Source of the DNA: Acidobacteriota bacterium
GTDB lineage: Bacteria; Actinomycetota; Acidimicrobiia; Acidimicrobiales; Palsa-688
Reading direction: 5' to 3'
NCBI GenBank assembly: GCA_028876385.1
Contig: JAGWSF010000139.1
Coordinates: 1 to 39,996 of the forward strand
Length of the DNA stretch: 39,996 bases
Both the position numbers and the translations under genes were made by a program. The notes under the pieces were generated by a model. The model was not told where the DNA came from and did no database searches. It saw nothing but the letters and a program-made list of their open reading frames with translations. Shown one piece after another: positions 1 through 8,350 of the stretch. Position 1 is the first letter of the stretch. Each line of letters begins with the position of its first letter.

Positions 1-75
1 AGAGCGGCTGGGAGAAGTGAAAAGCCCAGTAACCACAGGACCAACAGCAGCCACTCCTGACACAGTGAGTCCTAG

Positions 76-1128
76 CGGCCCGCCGCCCCCCGACGCAAAG
101 GCCATTACGTCAGGAGTCTCCTAGAAGACATCGAGGACCTGGCCGACGAGGTCATCCGCCGATCCGAGGACGCCACCCGCCGGGCCATCCGGGCCCTTCC
201 GGCGGGCACCTACCGGGCGTCGTCGGTCCTCGACCTGGCCGACGGCAGCGAGATCACCATCGTGGCCTCGGTGACGGTGGACCCGGTGGCCGGCGAGATC
301 CTCGTGGACTACGACGGTTCGTCGGGCGCCAGCCCGGCCGGTATCAACGTGGTGAAGAACTACACCCACGCCTACACCACGTTCACCATTCGTAGCGTCT
401 TGAACCCCGATGTCCCCAATAACTACGGGAGTCTGGCGCCGATCAAGGTCGACGCTCCCCTGGGCAGCATCGTCAACGCCGTCCGACCGGCTCCGTGCAC
501 CGCCCGCCACGTCGTCGGCATGTTCCTGCCCATGCCGCTGCTCCAGGCCCTGTCCCAGTTCCTGCCCGACTCGGTGGTGGCCGAGGGGGCGGGCGCCGTG
601 TGGACCTGTCAGGTGAGCGGCACCCACCCTGACGGGCGACCTTTCATCACATCGATGTTCAACTACGCCGGCGGGGTGGGGGCCCGGGCGGCCAAGCCCG
701 GCCTGTCGGCCACCGCCTACCCGACCGGTGTAGCCGCCGTCCCCATCGAGGTGGTGGAGTCATCCGCGCCACTGGTGTTCATCCGCAAGGAGCTCCGTCA
801 CGGCTCCGGCGGTGCCGGCGCCCAGCCGGGGGGTCTCGGTCAGCTGATCGAGTTCTCGGTGGCCAACGGCCGGGACTGGAACCTCAATGCCGTGACCAGC
901 CGGCTTTCCCACGCCCCCGCCGGCCTGTTCGGGGGGTCGGGGGGAGCGGCCGGTAGCTTCACGGTGGACGGTGAGCCGGTCCGCACCCAGAAGCGGATCG
1001 ATCTGCGATCAGGTGCGGTGGTCCGGATGGAGTTGCCGGGCGGGGGAGGCTACGGAAGTGCCGAGCCGCCATCAGAGGTGTCATCGGTGCCAGCCTCTGG
1101 GACCGCGACCCGGGAGGTGAGCGCATGA
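76..1128 (+). CDS. Hydantoinase B/oxoprolinase family protein, C-terminal part (5' truncated)
   Basis: The frame encodes the C-terminal half of a HyuB/oxoprolinase-B protein, the subunit that with HyuA carries out ATP-dependent opening of hydantoin or 5-oxoproline type rings. Family-like stretches include YDGSSGASPAGINVV, then PDVPNNYGSLAPI, and the characteristic glycine-rich end LPGGGGYGS. Family members are usually 500-600 residues; only about 340 codons are open here. The frame is closed by stops at 58-60 and 73-75. Family-like sequence begins near 118 (LLEDIEDLADEVIRRSEDA), before the first usable GTG at 262, so that GTG is not the native start. The stop TGA overlaps the ATG of the Rieske gene (ATGA), so the two are coupled. 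No HyuA is visible. The gene is either interrupted (pseudogene) or the first ~110 bases are a foreign or misjoined end. Confidence 0.8.
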   Translation, partial: RPAAPRRKGHYVRSLLEDIEDLADEVIRRSEDATRRAIRALPAGTYRASSVLDLADGSEITIVASVTVDPVAGEILVDYDGSSGASPAGINVVKNYTHAYTTFTIRSVLNPDVPNNYGSLAPIKVDAPLGSIVNAVRPAPCTARHVVGMFLPMPLLQALSQFLPDSVVAEGAGAVWTCQVSGTHPDGRPFITSMFNYAGGVGARAAKPGLSATAYPTGVAAVPIEVVESSAPLVFIRKELRHGSGGAGAQPGGLGQLIEFSVANGRDWNLNAVTSRLSHAPAGLFGGSGGAAGSFTVDGEPVRTQKRIDLRSGAVVRMELPGGGGYGSAEPPSEVSSVPASGTATREVSA

Positions 1129-2306
1129 CCGCTCTCTCCGAGGAGCTCCTGCGCAGCTTCGACCCTTCCACGCTCGCCGTCAACGAGGCGTGCCTGCTCC
1201 CGAGGGTGGTCTACACCTCCGACGACTTCTACGACTTCGAGCGGGATGCCATCTTCGGACATGAGTGGCTGTGCGTGGGCCGGGCCGATCAGGTCCCCGA
1301 GCCGGGTGACTACATCGCCCTGCAGATCGCCGACGAACCGCTCCTGTTGGTCCGGGACAAGGAGGGTGTGATCCGGGTGCTGTCGGCGGTGTGCCAGCAC
1401 CGCGGCATGGTGGTGGCCGAAGGCTCCGGTCACTGCACCAAGTTCACCTGTCCCTACCATCACTGGAGCTACGGCCTCGACGGTCGCCTGCTGGGCGCAC
1501 CGGCCATGGAGCGGGCCGTGGGGTTCGAGAAGTCCAGCTATCCGCTGCCGTCGCTCAAGGTGGAGATCTGGCAGGGCTTCGTGTTCTGCAATTTCGACCC
1601 GGACGCCGAACCCCTGGCGCCTCGATTGAGCGAGCTGGAGCCGCTGCTGGAGAATTTCCAGCTCGCCGATGCCACGACCATCGCCGGCAAGACCCTCCCC
1701 GACCTTCCTTGGAACTGGAAGGTGATGATGGAGAACTTCAACGATCCCTATCATGCCAGCCGTCTCCACGATCCGCTGCAGACGTTCGCTCCGAGCGGCA
1801 TGAGCGACTTCTTCGAGTGGAGGGAGGGAATGGGGCACATATCCCGCATCCAGCATTTCGTCCACATGGATGGGTCCTTCAACCCGACCATGAAGTGTCT
1901 GATGCCGGTGTTCCCCAAGCTCACCGACGACGAACGTTCTCGGGGAATGTTCATTCTCATTCCCCCCACGCTTGCTTTGGCTGTTGTCCCCGATGAAGTG
2001 GCCTATTTCTCCATATATCCGGACCACGCCAACTCCATCCGAATTGAAATCGGATACTGCTTCGATCCGGCTGCGATCAAGGCTCCGTTGTTCAAAGAGC
2101 TTTTCGCGGCCGCTGAGGCGGGGGTCGACAACTTCAATGTCCAAGACGTGTACGCCAACCGAATGACCCAGAGGGGTCTTCGGTCACGATTTGCGCGGCG
2201 CGGGCGGTACTCATGGCAGGAGGAGACGCTTCCCCAGTTCAACCGATGGTTGGTGGAGAGGTACAGGCGGTATTGGCCGGTGAATGACCGCGTTACAGAG
2301 AGTTAA
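1125..2306 (+). CDS. Rieske non-haem iron oxygenase, alpha subunit
   Basis: Aromatic-ring-hydroxylating type oxygenase of 393 residues, of normal length for the family. The N-terminal Rieske [2Fe-2S] site is Cys90-x-His92 and Cys109-x2-His112 (in CPYHHW). The catalytic mononuclear iron site is N-F-N-D207-P-Y-H210-A-S-R-L-H215, with Asp341 (NVQDV) a likely third ligand and Asp207 the usual bridge between subunits. Such enzymes use electrons from a separate reductase or ferredoxin to hydroxylate, dealkylate or cleave a substrate; no reductase, ferredoxin or beta subunit is encoded nearby. The start is supported by GGGAGGTGA at 1112-1120 and by the ATGA overlap with the preceding gene. The last 400 bases are noticeably more A+T-rich than neighbouring genes. 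The substrate is unknown; context suggests an N-heterocycle or a methylated/alkylated amine. Confidence 0.93.
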   Translation: MTALSEELLRSFDPSTLAVNEACLLPRVVYTSDDFYDFERDAIFGHEWLCVGRADQVPEPGDYIALQIADEPLLLVRDKEGVIRVLSAVCQHRGMVVAEGSGHCTKFTCPYHHWSYGLDGRLLGAPAMERAVGFEKSSYPLPSLKVEIWQGFVFCNFDPDAEPLAPRLSELEPLLENFQLADATTIAGKTLPDLPWNWKVMMENFNDPYHASRLHDPLQTFAPSGMSDFFEWREGMGHISRIQHFVHMDGSFNPTMKCLMPVFPKLTDDERSRGMFILIPPTLALAVVPDEVAYFSIYPDHANSIRIEIGYCFDPAAIKAPLFKELFAAAEAGVDNFNVQDVYANRMTQRGLRSRFARRGRYSWQEETLPQFNRWLVERYRRYWPVNDRVTES

Positions 2307-2441
2307 TACAGAGAACATCAATCGACGGTGATTGTGACGATGTATTGATCTACGCTCTCTTTTGCCGGGTCTGAGTATCGAGATCACGAGGCACCCGCCC
2401 GTGGACCGAGGGGACCGAGTAAAATCACAGAAAGGCAAACA
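2307..2441 (+). promoter_or_regulatory. Leader/promoter region of the importer operon with inverted repeat
   Basis: This 135-base gap separates the Rieske gene from the importer genes and is relatively A+T-rich. It holds the inverted repeat CAATC-N6-GATTG (2319-2334), a plausible operator, with ATCAAT (2317) and ATTGAT (2344) as a second, wider pair. An extended -10-like TGAGTAT lies at 2372-2378. AGAAAGG at 2429-2435 is a good ribosome-binding site six bases before the ATG at 2442. Promoter position is a guess; the inverted repeat and the RBS are seen directly. Confidence 0.4.
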
Positions 2442-3623
2442 ATGGCAAGTCGGCACAGGATTCAGGTGGCCGCGTCGGCCGTAGCATGCGCCCTGCTCGC
2501 AGGCGCATGCGGCTCGAGCAAGAGCACGTCGAGCACGGCGACCTCGGCCAGTACTGCGTCTTCGGCTACATCCGCCTCGTCGGGCACCACCGCTGCCACT
2601 ACAAGCGCCGGGCCTTGGGGCTGGCCGGGCAACGCCACCCTCGGCTACCTGCCACCTCACGAACCCGACGTCAACCAGGACGGCAAGGTGGTGATCGGTG
2701 TCATCAGCCCGGGTGACACCCACGACCACGGCTACTACGAGAGCTTCGTGGACGAGGCCAACTCCTTCGCCCAGGCCAACGGGTGGAAGGTCATCACCGT
2801 CGACAAGGTTCCCGACTCGCAGGCCGCCCAGGCGGCGCGCGACATGTGCCTGCAGCATCCCGACATGGTCGCCATCGCCGCCAGCGAACTGAAGGACGCC
2901 ATCCCGGTGGCCTCGGAGCCGGAGTGCAAAGGCACCGTCTGGTACGTGGCCGGCGGGGCCGGGGTCACCCAGACCCCGTACTTCGTGCAGACCAACGACA
3001 TCACCAGCCAGGACGCCTACGCGGCCGGCGTGGCCGCCGGACTGTTGATGAAGGACGCCAACTCCACCAAGGCCGGCTTCATCAGCGGGCCCCAGGCTTC
3101 GTTCACCACCAACTTCGCCAAGGCCTGGGAAGCCGGGATCAAGTCGATCGTGCCGGCCGAGCAGACCGTGTCAACCTACACGGGTGACTTCAACGACTCG
3201 GCCAAGGCCGTCGAGGCTTACAACGCCATGAAGTCCCAGGGCGTCGGGATCGTCTACCCGTACCTCGGGGGGGCCACCTTCGCGGTGGCTGCCGCCGCCA
3301 ACAAGGACAATATCCCCGTGCTCAGTCCCGGTACTGACGACTGTGCGGTCCCGAGCCCCAAGTTCGCCATATCGGTGATCTTCAGCCCCGGTGACTACTT
3401 CGCCGCCGCGCTGGCCCCCTTCAAGGCCGGAACCCTCCGGGTGGGCACCACCCTCACCTTCCACATGGGCGTCGATCCCGTCCCCACCGTGAAGATCTGC
3501 AGTCCTCAGGGCACCGACGCCGCGACCCTGGCTCAGACCATAAAGCAGATCGGAACCGGCCAGATCCGACCGGACAAGATCTCGGGCCTGAACGACTACG
3601 GCACCTACAACCCGGGAGCTTGA
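2442..3623 (+). CDS. BMP-family substrate-binding lipoprotein of ABC importer
   Basis: Exported solute-binding lipoprotein of the BMP/PnrA/Med family (type-1 periplasmic-binding fold), 393 residues. The N-terminus has a short basic stretch (SRHR), a hydrophobic segment and a lipobox-like LAGAC with Cys23 as the probable lipidation site, followed by a Ser/Thr/Ala-rich tether to about residue 58. The ligand-binding fold begins at VVIGVISPGDTHDHGYYESF. Known members mostly bind purine or pyrimidine nucleosides, but related ones bind other small molecules, so the ligand here is inferred only to be nucleoside-like. The gene is directly followed by its double ATPase and two permeases with tiny gaps or overlaps, giving a complete importer. 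It has its own leader region and is probably transcribed from a promoter in the gap before it. Confidence 0.92.
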   Translation: MASRHRIQVAASAVACALLAGACGSSKSTSSTATSASTASSATSASSGTTAATTSAGPWGWPGNATLGYLPPHEPDVNQDGKVVIGVISPGDTHDHGYYESFVDEANSFAQANGWKVITVDKVPDSQAAQAARDMCLQHPDMVAIAASELKDAIPVASEPECKGTVWYVAGGAGVTQTPYFVQTNDITSQDAYAAGVAAGLLMKDANSTKAGFISGPQASFTTNFAKAWEAGIKSIVPAEQTVSTYTGDFNDSAKAVEAYNAMKSQGVGIVYPYLGGATFAVAAAANKDNIPVLSPGTDDCAVPSPKFAISVIFSPGDYFAAALAPFKAGTLRVGTTLTFHMGVDPVPTVKICSPQGTDAATLAQTIKQIGTGQIRPDKISGLNDYGTYNPGA

Positions 3624-3630
3624 TGCGACG

Positions 3631-5229
3631 GTGACGCCGTCCACGCCCGTTTCTGGTACCGGGGGGACGCCCCTCCCCCCGGTACCGGCCCTTGAGGCTC
3701 GATCGCTCACCAAGTGCTACGGCAAATTGGTGGCCTGTGACCGGGTCGACCTGGCCGTGCAGCGGGGCGAGATCCTCGGCGTCCTGGGGCAGAACGGTGC
3801 GGGCAAGAGCACCCTCATGAACATGTTCCTCGGGCTGGTGCGGCCCGATGGGGGGGAGATCGTCGTCAACGGTCATCCGGTGGTCGTAGCCGACCCGCTC
3901 AAGGCGGCCTCAATGGGGCTGGCCATGGTGCACCAGCACTTCAGCCTCATCGGGCCGCTAACGGTCTGGGAGAACCTCTCACTCGGCGAGAAGGGACGCA
4001 TCGACGCCGATCGGACCCGCCGGCACATAACCGAGGTCGCTGGACGCTACGGCCTCGATGTGGACCCCGACGCCCGGATCGATCACCTCACCACCGGTCA
4101 GCGCCAGAGGGTCGAGATAGTCAAGTGCCTCATGCGCGAGCCCGACGTGGTGATCCTCGACGAGCCCACCTCAGTGCTCACTGCGGCCGAGTCGGTGGAG
4201 CTGTTCCTCATGCTGCGCCGGGTGGTCCAGGAGGAGCAGCGGGCGGTCGTGCTGATCTCGCACAAGCTCGACGAGGTCCTCCACGCCACTGACCGCGTCG
4301 CCATCATGCGCAGCGGGCGGGTGGTCGCCGACCGGGTCACCGAGGGGGCCACGGCCATGGAACTGGCCCGCGAGATGATCGGGCGGGACGTGTCACTGCG
4401 CGGAGGGTCGGCCGCCATCGGCCATCTCGAGGCTCCGGACGATGCCGGCCGCGAGACCGTTGAGGAAGGTCCGGGGGGATCCCGCCCGACCGTGCTCTCC
4501 ATCCGGGACGCCCGGGCGGTCGGCCCCGACGGGCGGACCCTGCTCGACGGCCTGTCTCTGGAGGTCCGCCGGGGGGAGATACTCGGTCTGGCCGGTATCG
4601 AGGGCAACGGGCAGAAGGCCCTCGGGGATCTGCTGTCCAGCGTCCTCCCCCTGTCGTCGGGTGTGGTGGAGGTGGCCGGCCACGGCATCGAGACGGGCCG
4701 CCCCGGCGCCATGGCTTCGGCCGGGGTGGGCGTCATTCCCGAGGACCGTCACGTATCGGGTTGCGTCCTGGACATGTCCGTCGCCGACAACCTGGTGATG
4801 GGCGATCTCGCAGCGGTGAGCCGCAGGGGGTTCCTCCGCCGCCGGCAGGTCGCGGCGCGGGCGACGCGTCTGGTGGAGGAGTTCGGCATTGCGGTGTCGT
4901 CGATCGACGCCCCCATGCGATCCCTCTCGGGGGGCAACCAGCAGCGGGTGGTGGTGGCCCGGGAGCTGTCCCGATCGCCGCAGATCCTCGTCGCCGCCCA
5001 ACCCACGAGCGGCCTCGATGTCGGTGCCATCGAGTACATGAACTCCCGTTTGCGCCGGGCCGCCGAGGAGGGTACCGGTGTGCTTCTGATCAGCACCGAA
5101 CTGGAGGAGATCCTGGAGCTGTCGGACCGCATCGCGGTCATCCACCGTGGTCGGATCGTTGGCGAGGTGACGCGACGCCAGGTCGACCTCGACCGGCTCG
5201 GCATGATGATGGGAGGTCAGGCGGCATGA
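3631..5229 (+). CDS. ABC importer ATPase with two nucleotide-binding domains (nucleoside/sugar type)
   Basis: Double-domain ATPase of the class that powers BMP-linked importers, 532 residues. Domain 1: Walker A GQNGAGKST (53-61), signature LTTGQ (153-157), Walker B VVILDE (173-178). Domain 2 is degenerate as is usual for this class: GIEGNGQKA at 322-330 in place of a Walker A, signature LSGGN (432-436), and ILVAAQ (452-457) with Gln where the catalytic Glu would be. One ATP site is therefore expected to be catalytically active. The start is GTG at 3631, since the nearby ATG at 3623 hits a stop after three codons. The end overlaps the next permease by ATGA. Confidence 0.95.
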   Translation: MTPSTPVSGTGGTPLPPVPALEARSLTKCYGKLVACDRVDLAVQRGEILGVLGQNGAGKSTLMNMFLGLVRPDGGEIVVNGHPVVVADPLKAASMGLAMVHQHFSLIGPLTVWENLSLGEKGRIDADRTRRHITEVAGRYGLDVDPDARIDHLTTGQRQRVEIVKCLMREPDVVILDEPTSVLTAAESVELFLMLRRVVQEEQRAVVLISHKLDEVLHATDRVAIMRSGRVVADRVTEGATAMELAREMIGRDVSLRGGSAAIGHLEAPDDAGRETVEEGPGGSRPTVLSIRDARAVGPDGRTLLDGLSLEVRRGEILGLAGIEGNGQKALGDLLSSVLPLSSGVVEVAGHGIETGRPGAMASAGVGVIPEDRHVSGCVLDMSVADNLVMGDLAAVSRRGFLRRRQVAARATRLVEEFGIAVSSIDAPMRSLSGGNQQRVVVARELSRSPQILVAAQPTSGLDVGAIEYMNSRLRRAAEEGTGVLLISTELEEILELSDRIAVIHRGRIVGEVTRRQVDLDRLGMMMGGQAA

Positions 5230-6398
5230 CCGACCTGGCCAGCCGGGAGCCGGTGCCGTCCTCCCCGCCCGCCCCCGCGGCCCGGGCCGGCGCGTCTACG
5301 GCGACCGGCCAGGGACGCGTCGCGGCGGTGACGCGCGAGGTGGCGCTCTACGTGGTGGCGCTCGGTGTCGCCCTCGCCGTCTCCGCTCTGCTCGTGGCCC
5401 TCACCCACGGATCACCGGGCAAGGTGGTCTCGGCGCTCTACAGCGGGAGCCTGAAGGGGTGGGGGTCCTTTGGCTACACCCTCGACAACGCCGCCCCGCT
5501 GATCATCGTGGCCGTCGGCGCCATCGTCAGCTCCCGCGCCGGGCTGTTCAACATCGGGCAGGAAGGTCAGGTGACCATCGGGGCCATGACCGCCGCGTTC
5601 GTGGCCCTGAAGGTCCATCCCTCGGGCGGCCTGGTACTGGTGCTGGCTCTGGTGGCGGGGGCCGCCGGAGGGGCCGTGTGGGCAGGTATCGCCGCCCTAC
5701 TGCGCTACTGGCGGGGAGTCGAGGTGGTCATCAGCACCCTGCTCCTGACCTTCATCGGCTTCCAGGTGCTCAACTACAGCCTGAGTCGCACCTTCCTGCT
5801 CCACGAGCACGGATCGAGTGGGGCGACCCTGACCGAGTCCGACCAGCTCTCCTCCAAGGTGCAGCTGCCGCAGATCGGGCACTACCCGGGGTTCAACTTC
5901 GGTAGCGGGCTGATAGTCGCCGTGGTCCTGGCCGTCGTCATTTCGCTGGTCCTCGCTCGGACCACCCTCGGGTTCCGTCTGCGGCTGCTCGGGCTCAACC
6001 CGGTGGCCGCCCGACGGGTGGGGATACGGGCGGCGTGGGTCGGATCACTGGCGCTGCTCGTGTCCGGGGCGTGCGCCGGCCTGGCCGGAGGGGTCATGCT
6101 CACCGGGCAGGCCTACCGGATCACTCCCACCATCTCCAACAACGTCGGCTGGAACGGCCTGCTGGTGGCCCTGGTCGCCCGCAACCGTCCGTGGGTGGCC
6201 ATCGCCGTAGCCTTCGCCTTCGGAGCGCTCCAAGCCGGCGGCGGGTTCCTCGCCACGACCGGGGTGCCGACCGATCTCGTCAACGTGGTCGAGGCCCTCG
6301 TGGTCCTCGCCGCGGTGTTCCCGCCCGCTCTGGACGAGATCAGGCGGCGCCGTTCCCGGGCCAAGGCGGTCCTGTCCGAAACCGGAGGGGCAGCATGA
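5226..6398 (+). CDS. ABC importer permease 1 (BPD_transp_2 / nucleoside type)
   Basis: Inner-membrane permease of the BMP-linked importer, about 390 residues. The reading frame is open far upstream inside the ATPase gene, but the ATG at 5226 is chosen because it makes the ATGA overlap and leads into a short hydrophilic tail before the first membrane segment (YVVALGVALAVSALLVAL). The family motif region GLFNIGQEGQVTIGAM follows, and several more hydrophobic helices run to the end. It forms a heterodimer with the next gene product in known systems of this type. The stop overlaps the next start by ATGA. Confidence 0.93.
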   Translation: MTDLASREPVPSSPPAPAARAGASTATGQGRVAAVTREVALYVVALGVALAVSALLVALTHGSPGKVVSALYSGSLKGWGSFGYTLDNAAPLIIVAVGAIVSSRAGLFNIGQEGQVTIGAMTAAFVALKVHPSGGLVLVLALVAGAAGGAVWAGIAALLRYWRGVEVVISTLLLTFIGFQVLNYSLSRTFLLHEHGSSGATLTESDQLSSKVQLPQIGHYPGFNFGSGLIVAVVLAVVISLVLARTTLGFRLRLLGLNPVAARRVGIRAAWVGSLALLVSGACAGLAGGVMLTGQAYRITPTISNNVGWNGLLVALVARNRPWVAIAVAFAFGALQAGGGFLATTGVPTDLVNVVEALVVLAAVFPPALDEIRRRRSRAKAVLSETGGAA

Positions 6399-7303
6399 GC
6401 GACGCCGTCACGACCATCGCCGCCAGTGCCATGCGGCTCTCGGTGCCCCTGGCTTTCGCCGGGGTCGGCGAGTTCGTGGCCGAGCGGGCCGGAACCTTGA
6501 ACATATCCGTGGAGGCCATGATGCTCTCCGGGGCCTACGCCGGGGCGCTCGGCTCATCGGTGAGCCACAACGCCGCTCTCGGCTTCCTCTGGGGTGCCGC
6601 CGCCGGGCTTCTCATCGCGTTCATCCACGCCAACTTCAGCCACCGTCTCCAGGCCAACACCTTCGTCGTCGGCCTGACCCTCAACGTTCTGGCCCTCGGT
6701 CTCACCAACTACCTGCTGGAGAAGATCCAGATGAGCCCCCGGCAGGTCGGCGTGGTCTCGATCCCGCTCCTGTCGCGGATACCGGTGCTCGGCAAGCCTC
6801 TCTTCGCCGAAAGGTGGCCGGCCTACCTGCTGCTGATAGTCGTCCCCGCCGCGTGGTGGGCCGTCTACCGGACCCGGTGGGGCCTCGAGATGCGCTCGGT
6901 CGGGGAGAACCCGAAGGCGGCAGACGTGACCGGGGTCCATGTCAACCGCCGTCGCCGCCAGGGCCTGCTGGCGTGCGGCGTCCTCGCCGGGATCGGGGGG
7001 GCCTACCTTTCAGTGGCCGAGGTCGGGACCTTCAACTCGAACATGACCGCCGGACGCGGCTTCATCGTCATTGCTGCTGTCATCTTCGGGGGATGGACGC
7101 TGAGGGGCACGCTTGCCGGCTGCCTGCTCTTCGGCGGGGTGGACGCCCTACGCCTGGCCCTGCCGGCCCTCGGTTACACCATCAACTCCGAGTTGCTGGT
7201 CTCGTCTCCCTATCTGATCGCCCTGCTGGCCATGCTCTTCTTCGCCCGGCGGGTGCGCCAGCCGGGCGCGCTGGCCCAGCCCTTCGAGCGCGGAGCCAGC
7301 TGA
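6395..7303 (+). CDS. ABC importer permease 2 (BPD_transp_2 / nucleoside type)
   Basis: Second permease subunit, about 302 residues and shorter than permease 1, as usual in these pairs. The characteristic region GEFVAERAGTLNISVEAMML parallels the GLFNIGQEGQ region of its partner. It has roughly eight hydrophobic segments and the typical cytoplasmic stretch GLEMRSVGENPKAADVTGV, the coupling region that contacts the ATPase. The start is the ATG at 6395, overlapping the previous stop; a longer upstream open frame is only read-through of the preceding gene. The next gene begins two bases after the stop, so the oxidoreductase is in the same transcript. Confidence 0.93.
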   Translation: MSDAVTTIAASAMRLSVPLAFAGVGEFVAERAGTLNISVEAMMLSGAYAGALGSSVSHNAALGFLWGAAAGLLIAFIHANFSHRLQANTFVVGLTLNVLALGLTNYLLEKIQMSPRQVGVVSIPLLSRIPVLGKPLFAERWPAYLLLIVVPAAWWAVYRTRWGLEMRSVGENPKAADVTGVHVNRRRRQGLLACGVLAGIGGAYLSVAEVGTFNSNMTAGRGFIVIAAVIFGGWTLRGTLAGCLLFGGVDALRLALPALGYTINSELLVSSPYLIALLAMLFFARRVRQPGALAQPFERGAS

Positions 7304-7305
7304 CC

Positions 7306-8337
7306 GTGCGCGCCGTGGTCCAGCGCGCCTTCGGCGGGGTCGAGGTGCTGGAGATCGCTTCGGTGCCCGATCCCCTGATCGGCGACAGGGACGTCCTACT
7401 GGAGGTCAAGGCGGCTTCGCTCAACCGGCTCGACGTCATACAGCGTCAGGGCCCGGCCCTGCTGCCGGGATTCAGCCTCCCCCACATCGCCGGCATGGAC
7501 GTGGCCGGCCAGGTCGTCGGGGTCGGGGCGGCGGTGACCGACCTCCGCCGTGGAGACCGGGTACTGGTCAACCCGGCGCTGCAGTGCGGCGAGTGCGTCT
7601 CCTGCCGGGCCGGCGACGACGGCTTCTGCCCCTCGGTGCGAGTCGTCGGGGGTAACCATCCGGGGGGCCACGCCGAGCTGCTGGCCGTTCCGGCCACCCA
7701 CGTCTATCGCATCCCGGCGGGGATGAGCTACGAGCACGCCGCCGCGCTCCCGACGGGATACTCCACGGCGTGGCACGCCCTCGTGGTGACCGCCGGCCTG
7801 CGGATCGGTGAGTGGGTGATGATCCACGCCGCCGGCAGCGGCGTGTCGGTGGCGGCCATCCAGCTGGCCAAGAAGATGGGGGCCAAGGTGGTGGCCACCG
7901 CCGGATCGCGTCCCAAGCTGGACCTGGCCGAGCGCCTCGGGGCCGACGTCGTGGTCGACAACCGCACCGAGGACATCGTGGCCGTAGCCCGGGAGGCGAC
8001 GGAGGGACGGGGCGTGGACGTCGTGTTCGACCATGTCGGGCCGGCCCTCGTGCAGCCGTCGCTGTACTCCCTGCGGCCCCGCGGCCGGTTCGTGTTCTGC
8101 GGGACCACCACGGGTACCGACGCCACCTTCAACCTCCCCTACGCCTACCACTTCGGAATCCGGCTGCTCGGATCCGATCCTTACACCTACACCGAGTTCC
8201 AGCAGATGCTGGACTACACCCTCGCCGCCGACTTCGACCCGGTCATCGACTCCACCTGCCCCCTGGGCGAGGCGGCCGAAGCCCACCGTCGACTGGAAGC
8301 CGGCGCCGTGCTCGGCAAGCTGATCCTCGTCCCGTGA
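7306..8337 (+). CDS. Zinc-binding alcohol dehydrogenase / quinone oxidoreductase family protein
   Basis: Medium-chain dehydrogenase/reductase of about 343 residues, starting at a GTG two bases after the permease stop. A structural zinc site is intact: Cys94, Cys97, Cys100 and Cys108. The catalytic zinc appears to be missing. The usual Cys near residue 40 is replaced in SLNRLD, and the usual GHE is GMD (63-65). This is the pattern of NAD(P)H:quinone reductase-like or enoyl-reductase-like members rather than true alcohol dehydrogenases. The nucleotide-binding loop is AAGSGVSVAAIQLAKKMGA. In this operon it could reduce an unsaturated or carbonyl intermediate; the substrate is not readable. Confidence 0.88.
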   Translation: MRAVVQRAFGGVEVLEIASVPDPLIGDRDVLLEVKAASLNRLDVIQRQGPALLPGFSLPHIAGMDVAGQVVGVGAAVTDLRRGDRVLVNPALQCGECVSCRAGDDGFCPSVRVVGGNHPGGHAELLAVPATHVYRIPAGMSYEHAAALPTGYSTAWHALVVTAGLRIGEWVMIHAAGSGVSVAAIQLAKKMGAKVVATAGSRPKLDLAERLGADVVVDNRTEDIVAVAREATEGRGVDVVFDHVGPALVQPSLYSLRPRGRFVFCGTTTGTDATFNLPYAYHFGIRLLGSDPYTYTEFQQMLDYTLAADFDPVIDSTCPLGEAAEAHRRLEAGAVLGKLILVP

Positions 8338-8350
8338 AGCGCTTCGTCCG

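Noticed and set aside
4761..5225. Upstream extension of the permease 1 reading frame
   Set aside because: The frame is open inside the ATPase gene only by chance; the ATG at 5226 has the ATGA overlap and a membrane-protein-like N-terminus.
6035..6394. Upstream extension of the permease 2 frame
   Set aside because: It encodes Arg/Gly-rich sequence antagonistic to the permease 1 helices in the correct frame; the real start is the ATG at 6395.
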